Assembly: GCF_003268775.1 (NCBI RefSeq) | Contig: NZ_QLSU01000043.1 | Span: 1 to 64,000, forward strand | From: Paraburkholderia unamae | Lineage (GTDB): Bacteria > Pseudomonadota > Gammaproteobacteria > Burkholderiales > Burkholderiaceae | Reading direction: 5' to 3' | DNA: 64,000 nucleotides | Shown: positions 52,309 through 58,891 of the stretch, one piece after another | Layout: the number at the start of each line of letters is the position of its first letter | How positions within the stretch are numbered: position 1 is the first letter of the stretch | Notes under the pieces: generated by a model | What the model was told of the DNA's origin: nothing | Database searches by the model: none | The model's input: only the letters and a program-made list of their open reading frames with translations | Position numbers and translations under genes: made by a program

Positions 52309-54782
52309 GTATTTTTTCCTGCCGAGTCTTGTGCCAGCCACGTTACGAGTTTCAGGGTAGACTGTCCTGCGACGGAGGTTGTATTACCGACCGAATATTC
52401 CCCTCTTTGCGTATGAAGATTGTCTTCACTGAATAGATCGTAGTGGTATCCCTCCGCTGGTGTCGTTCCATCTTGCAGCAGACTGAAACTCTGCTCAATC
52501 ACTTCTTCGTCCGGATCCAGCGAAATTGGCAAGCTTGGGATTGGTAAGTGTACTGACTCCTTACCCTGCCTCTGTACCGTAATGGTCTTGAGGAACAGAT
52601 CGCCTGGCCCGCCTAGTGTAATGCTGCCGTCCTTGATCTGGACGAACGCGCCGCCACATTCGAAAATTATTTCTTTGGCTGCGGCAAGATTGACCTTGCC
52701 GTTGACGCTACCGAAACTGACGTCCTTATCGGCGGTGAACGACATCGGTCCGCTCTGCGCCTGCAATTCGACAGGCCCCTTCGCGGCGTAGATCTTGATA
52801 CCGAGCTTCTGAGCGAAGAGCGAAATCATTTCGCCTGCGGCGACCGTAAAGCGCTTGAGCACGCTCCAGTCGGCGTTTTTGCCGGCCACGCTCGTGATAT
52901 TGTCCTGCGCGGCGAATTGCAGGCCTTGACCCGTCACGAGCGCAGCAGAGGCAGGGGTGCTCATGAGCATTCCTGCCTTCTTCAGTTGGTCGAGGTCGTC
53001 CTTGACCTGCTGCTGAGCATCGGTGTCGGCAGGCTCGGCCTTGGAGGTCGTCGCCGAGCTCGCTAGTGCCTTGGCGGTGGCCAGTGCGCTCTCGAGCTGC
53101 GCGATAGCTTCCTGCATGTCGAGCTGCTTGCCAGTCGCTGCGGGCCGGTCATACGTGGTCAGGTGCAGGCCCTTGCCTGCACGGTTCACGCCGTAGCCCG
53201 AGGTGCGCAGTTCATAGCCTTCGCCGCGGTATTCGAGCTTCTGGTTGACGAGGTAGCCGAGGTTTAGCTGTGACTTGCCGGAGTGCTCGGTGCTGAGTTT
53301 GACGCCCTCCTGGCCCGCCCAGTCCTCCATGCGCAGCTTGTTGTTGCTCTGCGTGCGGATGGTATTGCGCGAGAGCCAGCGGCGATCGCTCGTGATGAGA
53401 TCGCGCGCCTGCGAATGATGATGAAACGCAATAATTTCCGGTTTATCAGGGTCGCCATCTCGAAAAGAAATCACGGCTTCGTCATTGTCCAGCGCCACAA
53501 AGTGAAAGCCTGTTTGCAGCTTGCCGGCGAAAGGCTTAGCAAGCCGCAGGGGCACGCTTTCGCCACCATTGGGCCATTCGCCAAAGTCGGTATCGAGCCG
53601 GACGACGTAATAGCCGGCGGCATTCAGATATGCATAGGTGTACTTATCCGGACTACACACTCGGGCGCTGAGCGTACCCGAGATCTTCCTCCATTTTTCC
53701 GGTTCGAGCTGGAGCCGAAAGCGGCGATCTGCGGGAATGGCTTTGTAGGTGTTGGTGTAGGCCTTGTAGCGCCCGCCGCTGTGCGCGATCTCGGTGATCA
53801 CCTGACCCTTGGGCGCATCCGGCAGGACGATGTCCGTCTCCAGCACGCGCCCACACTGGAGCTCCAGCACATTGCTTTCTCCGTCATACACCACCTGCCG
53901 TGCGATAGCGGCTTCATGCCTGAGCTGCGCCTGCCACTTCGCCTCGGCCTGGCTCAGATGGTGAGTGCCGTAGATGTACGGTTGGCCATAGGTGGTGGGG
54001 TCTTCGGGCGCTACGTTGGCGGAGTCCTTGAAGCGCTCCCAGGCTTGCTCTGGGTCGTAATCGGCGACCGTGTATGAAGCCGGTACCGTCACCGCATGGG
54101 TCTTGAGTGAGGTGATCGCTTCTACACCGTTTGATTCCAGGCCCGCGGCTTCCCGGTACGGTACGATCAGTCGCGGATCGTAGATGTAGTGATCGATGTC
54201 ATCGCCGAAGACGACCTGGTCCCCAAACTCTGTTTCCAGGATGTAGGAGTAAATGCCGACTTTTTCCATGAGCATATGCACATAGTCGAAATCCGTCATC
54301 TCGTGCTGGAAGCGCCACAGGTGGATGGGGTACTTGCCGCGTAGCTCGAATGACATCTGGTGTTCCCTGATGCCGTGCGAGCGCAGGATCTTCTGGATGA
54401 CCTGGGGCGTGGTGAGATGCTGAAAGGTTTGCGTGTTGACGACACCTTGCAGGCGAGCGAAGTGGGACTTCAAAACGATCTCGTATTTCGTGAAATCCTT
54501 CGTCGTCTGGACCGTCGAAATGCGCTCAATGAAACCCGAGAATTTTCGTGGTACGCCGTCGTCAGGCACGATCCGGAAGGTGGCGTCGCGATTGACATAG
54601 TCAGCACGCGCGAGCTGCGCAGGGTGGGTCAGCTCGATGCTGACCTCCACGGGCGCCCCCATCTTCTCGTTCGCGCAATACGAGACAACGGACAGTGCGC
54701 CGGCACTGTCCGTGCCAGGAACTTCGAGAAAGCTCGACTGCCGACCTGAGATCGATTGCAGTGCGCTGAGCAGATCCGCCAT
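52305..54782 (-). CDS. vgrG: T6SS spike protein VgrG
   Basis: An 825-aa VgrG. The N terminus MADLLSALQSISGRQSSFLE leads into the gp27-like region (EYLLQ-like contacts: KSHFARLQGV, WRFQHEMTDFDYVHMLMEKVGIY split by short gaps). A gp5-like OB segment carries RVCSPDKYTYAYLNAAGYYVV and DTDFGEWPNGGES. A DUF2345 beta-helix is at the C terminus (SFTADKDVSFGSVNGKVNLA). The last about 60 residues (LLQDGTTPAEGYHYDL and onward) form an extension that could be an adaptor for the effector whose gene overlaps the stop. I start at 54782; the upstream in-frame start adds an unrelated leader. Confidence 0.92.
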   Translation of the reverse strand: MADLLSALQSISGRQSSFLEVPGTDSAGALSVVSYCANEKMGAPVEVSIELTHPAQLARADYVNRDATFRIVPDDGVPRKFSGFIERISTVQTTKDFTKYEIVLKSHFARLQGVVNTQTFQHLTTPQVIQKILRSHGIREHQMSFELRGKYPIHLWRFQHEMTDFDYVHMLMEKVGIYSYILETEFGDQVVFGDDIDHYIYDPRLIVPYREAAGLESNGVEAITSLKTHAVTVPASYTVADYDPEQAWERFKDSANVAPEDPTTYGQPYIYGTHHLSQAEAKWQAQLRHEAAIARQVVYDGESNVLELQCGRVLETDIVLPDAPKGQVITEIAHSGGRYKAYTNTYKAIPADRRFRLQLEPEKWRKISGTLSARVCSPDKYTYAYLNAAGYYVVRLDTDFGEWPNGGESVPLRLAKPFAGKLQTGFHFVALDNDEAVISFRDGDPDKPEIIAFHHHSQARDLITSDRRWLSRNTIRTQSNNKLRMEDWAGQEGVKLSTEHSGKSQLNLGYLVNQKLEYRGEGYELRTSGYGVNRAGKGLHLTTYDRPAATGKQLDMQEAIAQLESALATAKALASSATTSKAEPADTDAQQQVKDDLDQLKKAGMLMSTPASAALVTGQGLQFAAQDNITSVAGKNADWSVLKRFTVAAGEMISLFAQKLGIKIYAAKGPVELQAQSGPMSFTADKDVSFGSVNGKVNLAAAKEIIFECGGAFVQIKDGSITLGGPGDLFLKTITVQRQGKESVHLPIPSLPISLDPDEEVIEQSFSLLQDGTTPAEGYHYDLFSEDNLHTQRGEYSVGNTTSVAGQSTLKLVTWLAQDSAGKNT

Positions 54783-55099
54783 GGGTGTGTGACTCCCTGA
54801 AAATTTGGGGAAGCACGGCCTGGCGAACGTGGCTGCAATTTCGGGAAAGGCCGTGATTGCGACCCTGTTAAGGTCCAACCGACCTTATATCTGTCGCTGC
54901 ACCATGGAGCAATGATTCGAACCCCTGTGAATCGCGGTTTCTTGTCGGCGCGCAATGCGCTCGTATAACAGGTCAGACTGCGAGATGCAGACTGATTATC
55001 TTCAATTCCCGCTTGCGCGAGAATGCGCGATGATACGTGATACAAAACGCGATGCGCCAAGCATCGCGCGGCGCAATCGGACATATCCGAAACCACTCA
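54783..55099. other. Region between vgrG and the terminase fragment
   Basis: About 320 bases without a supported gene. It contains a minus-strand terminator at 55044-55068 for the terminase fragment and should include the vgrG promoter; I could not place clear -35/-10 boxes. Confidence 0.4.
55044..55068 (-). terminator. Rho-independent terminator after the terminase fragment
   Basis: An 8-bp stem CGCGATGC/GCATCGCG (55048-55055 with 55061-55068) with a five-base loop; on the minus strand it is followed by TTTT. It follows the terminase stop by about 30 bases. Confidence 0.65.
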
Positions 55100-55650
55100 T
55101 CACCAGTTGCCCCGTTTGAGCGGGTGAACGTTGGCGCCGGGAAGCGTGTCGCTGAAGAACCCCTGCCGTGCTGGCCCCGGCGTATCGACCACTGTTGCCG
55201 CGCGCCGCTGCCGCTGACGTTCCCGCTTTCTCTCTTTCGCCTGGTTGATCAGCGTATCCATGCTGAAGATCTCCCCGTCCTCCAGCACGATCCTTCTGTC
55301 GAGCAGGCGCATCTGGTGGTCGATGCGCGCTGCAATCCACTCGCTGGGTTCGCTCGAAAGTGCGTCGTACAGGTGCTTGATCTCATCCTGAATGGCCTGC
55401 TGCTCGAGTCGTCTCTGGTGAGCGCCAGCGCTTTCGGCGCCACCCACCTTCAGGGCCGACCCGATGCGCCGGTCGTCGATGCCATAGAACGACAGCATCT
55501 TGCCGCGCGTGAGCAGCCAATGTGCGAGGAGCCAGCCGATCACCATGTCGTCATGCAGGCCGACTTCGTGATCGATGCGTCCGTTGCGCTGTTCCAGTAT
55601 GAGTCGCGCCGCCAGGTCGACGACGAGGCGCTGACCGGCCGGATGATAGC
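55100..55650 (-). pseudogene. C-terminal fragment of a phage terminase large subunit
   Basis: The frame has RLVVDLAARLILEQRNGRID followed by HEVGLHDDMVIGWLLAHWLL and MLSFYGID. The HDD motif and its surroundings match the end of the RNase-H-like nuclease domain of terminase large subunits. About 180 residues remain, ending in a charged coiled tail (QAKERKRERQRQRR). The 5' part is gone: the frame runs into IS orfB sequence at about 55650. It is on the strand opposite to the transposase, and it is evidence of phage DNA in the cassette. Confidence 0.6.
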
Positions 55651-55652
55651 CA

Positions 55653-56324
55653 TCGCAGCGCAAAAAGCGTCGCTATGGTTATCGGCGCATTCATGTGCTG
55701 TTGCGGCGCGAGGGCTGGCTGGCAAACCATAAACGCATCTGGCGGCTGTATAGCAAGGCTGGACTGAGCGTGCGCAGGCGGCGACGCAAGCGCATAGCCG
55801 CTGTCGAGCGCAAACCGCTGCCGGTGCCAACGGGGCCGAACCAGAACTGGTCGATGGACTTCGTCAGCGACGGGCTGACTTATGGTCGGCGCTTTCGCTA
55901 CCTGAACGTGGTCGACGATTACACGCGTGAGTGCCTGGCTATCGAGGTCGATACCGCATTGCAGGGTCAACGGGTCAAGCAGGTGCTTGAACGGTTACGC
56001 GAGATGCGCGGCTTGCCCGGGTCCATCACGGTGGACAACGGCCCGGAGTTCGCTGGTAAGGTGCTGGATGCATGGGCTTACGAAGTGGGCGTTACGCTGT
56101 CGTTCATCCGGCCCGGCAGGCCGGTGGAAAACGCCTGCATCGAGAGCTTCAACGGGCGATTCCGGGACGAATGCCTGAACGAGCACTGGTTCGTTTCCAT
56201 GCGTCGCGCCAAGCGTTTGATTGAAGATTGGCGTATCGAGTACAACACCGAGCGCCCTCACAGTTCGCTCGGGTATCTGGCGCCGGTGCAGTTCGCGCAG
56301 GCGCACGAAGCGCGGGAATTATAA
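55653..56324 (+). pseudogene. IS3-family transposase orfB, N-terminally truncated
   Basis: The DDE integrase core is intact: QNWSMDFVSDGL (first Asp), GSITVDNGPEFAGKVLDAW (second Asp), NACIESFNGRFRDECLNEHW (Glu), and SSLGYLAPVQF near the end. The conserved-looking sequence starts at RRYGYRRIHVLLRREGW, and before it there is a stop codon and terminase DNA, so about 70 N-terminal residues and the orfA fusion region are missing. An in-frame ATG at 55695 may still allow a partial product, but it would lack the DNA-binding part. Confidence 0.88.
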
Positions 56325-56327
56325 CCT

Positions 56328-56369
56328 CGGACTCTAACGGCGCTTCGTACTAATACCGGGGGCAGGTCA
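56328..56369 (+). repeat. IS3-family right terminal inverted repeat
   Basis: Reverse-complemented, it starts TGACCTGCCCCC and ends TAGAGTCCG, matching the left end at 48062-48104 with a few mismatches and small gaps. It follows the transposase stop by four bases. Confidence 0.8.
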
Positions 56370-56606
56370 GAGGAAGGCGGCGGGGCCGGTGAAAGCGAAC
56401 CTGAACAGCAGGAACCGGAGCCGGAACCGGAGACGAATGAACATGAACCGGAACCAGCCTCTCCAGAGAGCAACGAGGCGCCGGCGGGAACCGAGGGCGA
56501 GGGTGGCAAGGAAGGAAAGGGCGAAAACGACGAAGCGGAAGAAGACGAGGATAAAGACAGGAAGGCGTCGGGCAAGGACGATCAGGAACCAGACTCGATA
56601 TTCTGA
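56370..56606 (+). pseudogene. Acidic C-terminal tail of a gene cut by the IS
   Basis: Right after the IS end the frame reads EEGGGAGESEPEQQEPEPEP, then a long run dominated by Glu, Pro, Asp and Lys, and ends DDQEPDSIF and TGA: about 78 residues with no start codon. Acidic tails ending in a hydrophobic pair resemble the partner-binding tip of SSB proteins, but composition alone is weak evidence. Its last 25 bases overlap the end of the convergent SET gene. Confidence 0.5.
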
Positions 56607-57034
56607 TCGAGCATCGTGCCACTGCATCTCACGTGGCCATAGGAGCACGCATAGAGCACCTGAATCCCCAGGGTGACCGGTTCGTCGACGCTTAGTCCAT
56701 AGGTCAGGAAGAGTTTTTCGCCAGCGGCGATGTTACGACTCGCCTCGATATACACGCGGCCAGCTACTTCCACGGCTTCGCAGTTTGCCGAGCACGCATG
56801 GTTGAACCAGCGCGAGCTGTTACCGCCGCGGCCGCCGTCGATCACGTCGCCATCCTCGAGCGCAAAGTAAAAGGTGTGGCCCGGGGCACCGTGCTTTGCA
56901 TAGCGACGGATGGCCGCTGCCCAGGATGTTTTCTTTCCTTTGTATTCAATGATGCGCTCGCCAGCCTTCAAGGCATGCAGGGCGAACACGCCCTTGCCGT
57001 GAACGGAAGATTTCCGGACCGTGATTCGCCGCAT
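56582..57034 (-). CDS. SET-domain protein (protein-lysine methyltransferase-like)
   Basis: A 150-aa SET protein starting MRRITVRKSSVHGKGVFAL. It carries the SET core: GKGVFALHALKAGERIIEYKG in parts, RGGNSSRWFNHACSANCEAVE (the S-adenosylmethionine-contacting NHxCxxNC-type motif) and GEKLFLTYGL. The post-SET part reads YACSYGHVRCSGTM; one Cys of the usual CxCxxxxC zinc site is Tyr. It should methylate lysines of a bacterial protein, target unknown. Being the last gene of the T6SS strand suggests a link with that system, or chance adjacency. Confidence 0.85.
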   Translation of the reverse strand: MRRITVRKSSVHGKGVFALHALKAGERIIEYKGKKTSWAAAIRRYAKHGAPGHTFYFALEDGDVIDGGRGGNSSRWFNHACSANCEAVEVAGRVYIEASRNIAAGEKLFLTYGLSVDEPVTLGIQVLYACSYGHVRCSGTMLDQNIESGS

Positions 57035-57144
57035 GGCAGGTCTGTCTGATTGCACTATGGTTGCAGGATCAAAGCGTATCAGTCGACACAAGTCGTCAGG
57101 CGCGCGCGGCGCTCAGACGAGTCTGGAGGCGTGTTTTCGTCAGG

Positions 57145-58773
57145 CTACATACGGTCGGCTCTCACGATCACGGGCATGATAAAGACGACCTTGCTTTTCG
57201 CGAACCCCGTTCCGTGGCGCTGGAGGCGAAAGTGTCCGCGACGCCAGTGCGGTGAAATCTCTGCGCCCTCACCTGGCCCTGCCTTTCGCGGGTGCGTCTG
57301 TATTCGGGGTAGAACTTCCGGCCCAACAATGTATCGGTCGTAGAGTCGTTCAATTTCGCGGCGTCGCTCGTGTTTTTTGCGTTTTCCGAGGCCTGCAAAA
57401 TTGCGGGGTGCATTGGTGTAGGCGTTGTCCTGTCTTATTTGCGGGTGGTCGCTGGCGAGATAAATGAGGACCTTGACGGAGTAGCTGAGCACATGGAGCC
57501 AGAATTCGTATTCGTCATCGACAAAATCTGCTTGAGTTGCAGCGTCGCTCGCGCTGAGGCATTCTTCGATGGCCTCGCGAATGCTCAGGCTGTCATCATC
57601 AATACGCAGACGCTGCATACGGATCGACACATAATCGTTCGGGTTAGGCTTTCTTCTTGGGACAAAAAACGTCAGGGAACGCTCACTCGTCCCTTCTGCA
57701 CATACGTGCATGTGTTCGAAGATCGTGATCGAGTCCACCCGATGAGGTGCGTCACGCAAACTTGGGCCCGGCACAATGCACAGGGCGCTGGCACCGCCGG
57801 CTGCAGCGGCAAGCGGCACGCCATCGTCTATGTCGGACAGTTTGAGCAGTTGTTCGAAGGCAACGGTTGGCTCGAAGAGCACACCCTTGCGCGACCAGAA
57901 CGCTTGTGGAGGCACGCCAAGAATAATGTTTGTGTTGGTAAGTTTAGCGACTTCCGGGTCAACGCGCCCGTCGGTATCGCGAACAATCAATGCCCCTACG
58001 TCGTGCAACAGTTGGAACGGGCCGACGTGTGGGTCAGCGAACGCTCTTTCCAGCGCGGCGCCACTCGCTCCCGCGGCATGGCATGCCTCCGCCCATGCCC
58101 GTGGTGAGCCCGACGCACGGAAGCGAACTGGAAAAGGAAGCATGGAATATTCGGGGCCCATCGCGTCGACGATGCTCTCCAGTACATTGCTAACCGCGTC
58201 GCCCGGAAGGCGGTAGGGCACAACGGGCTTCTGGTCTTTATGCTGGTGAGCAGCATGCGTGGGCGGCGGTATGGCCGGTTGGCTGGCGACCAGTGTGTGT
58301 GAACGGTCTGCTTTGGGCGTTCGCGCAGGCGATGTTGTAAAAGCCTCGATCGTGGCGGGTTGCTCAACGTCGAGTTGCATGACACCTGGTAGCCACTCCA
58401 GATGTGAGTTATGTGCAAAACGTGCAGTGACTCCAAGTAGTTCGAAGACAAGGGGCACACCAGATGGCGGGTGCCTGAGCCAGTTCTTCAGCGGGGGCTC
58501 CACCGTGGTAGCGATGAAATCAAGAACGGCGTCAATCTGCGTTGCTGGAATATCCTGGATGTCCGAGTCGAGTAGCAGGGAAACACCACGCACGAAGTTT
58601 GTGCATCGCACGGGTTGCCCACCCCGGCTCATTGACATTGCCAGCGTCGTCAGGAAGACTATTTTCGGAGGTCTGCCGTGATCACCTTTCAGGACAATAT
58701 GCGGATCATCTCCGAGCAGGATACTGTGTCCGTTTCCTTGAGGCGCTTCTGCAAAGGTGTCTTCCGTAACCAT
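57145..58773 (-). CDS. Hypothetical 542-aa protein in the T6SS operon
   Basis: No family is recognised. Residues 1-140 form a folded region (VFLTTLAMSMSRGGQPVRCT), then there is a Pro/His/Lys-rich linker (QPAIPPPTHAAHQHKDQKP), then a second domain of about 340 residues. A basic coil (LGKRKKHERRREIERLYDRY) precedes a conserved-looking end: ISPHWRRGHFRLQRHGTGF, then KVVFIMPVIVRADR. No signal or membrane segment is seen. It lies between clpV and the SET gene on the same strand, so co-transcription is likely, but a T6SS role is not shown. Confidence 0.65.
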   Translation of the reverse strand: MVTEDTFAEAPQGNGHSILLGDDPHIVLKGDHGRPPKIVFLTTLAMSMSRGGQPVRCTNFVRGVSLLLDSDIQDIPATQIDAVLDFIATTVEPPLKNWLRHPPSGVPLVFELLGVTARFAHNSHLEWLPGVMQLDVEQPATIEAFTTSPARTPKADRSHTLVASQPAIPPPTHAAHQHKDQKPVVPYRLPGDAVSNVLESIVDAMGPEYSMLPFPVRFRASGSPRAWAEACHAAGASGAALERAFADPHVGPFQLLHDVGALIVRDTDGRVDPEVAKLTNTNIILGVPPQAFWSRKGVLFEPTVAFEQLLKLSDIDDGVPLAAAAGGASALCIVPGPSLRDAPHRVDSITIFEHMHVCAEGTSERSLTFFVPRRKPNPNDYVSIRMQRLRIDDDSLSIREAIEECLSASDAATQADFVDDEYEFWLHVLSYSVKVLIYLASDHPQIRQDNAYTNAPRNFAGLGKRKKHERRREIERLYDRYIVGPEVLPRIQTHPRKAGPGEGAEISPHWRRGHFRLQRHGTGFAKSKVVFIMPVIVRADRM

Positions 58774-58891
58774 ACCGAACTCCTGAATCTGAGATTCTTC
58801 TGCGCGCCCAACCGGCTGAGGGGTGCTCAGGGTGATGATTTCACTGGGGCCGTTGTCGTGCAGCGGCCGCTCCAGCCCGGTTGTGCCAGCC

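Larger units (their letters stand above)
48062..56369 (+). mobile_element. IS3-family element split around a vgrG effector island
   Basis: A left terminal repeat at 48062-48104 and a right terminal repeat at 56328-56369 are imperfect inverted repeats of each other: both start TGACCTGC, both contain ATTAGTACG, and both end TAGAGTCCG when the right one is reverse-complemented. The left piece carries the start of orfA and the right piece most of orfB, in the same orientation. The middle of the IS is missing and about 7.5 kb of foreign DNA lies there. No clean target duplication is seen (GCAG before, GAGG after), which argues for rearrangement rather than one simple insertion. Confidence 0.75.

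Noticed and set aside
48062..56369. Island considered as a tRNA-integrated genomic island
   Set aside because: No tRNA gene, integrase or direct repeats at the borders were found; the borders are IS terminal repeats.
56258..56676. Ser/Phe-rich and Arg-rich frames over the acidic-tail region
   Set aside because: They are other readings of the low-complexity Glu/Pro codons. Only the acidic frame has sensible composition and continues to a stop beside the SET gene.
57145..58773. The HWRRGHFRLQRHG end taken as a hint of an anti-CRISPR-like or other named family
   Set aside because: I could not recall a firm family match and a motif this short is not enough; the protein is left as unknown.
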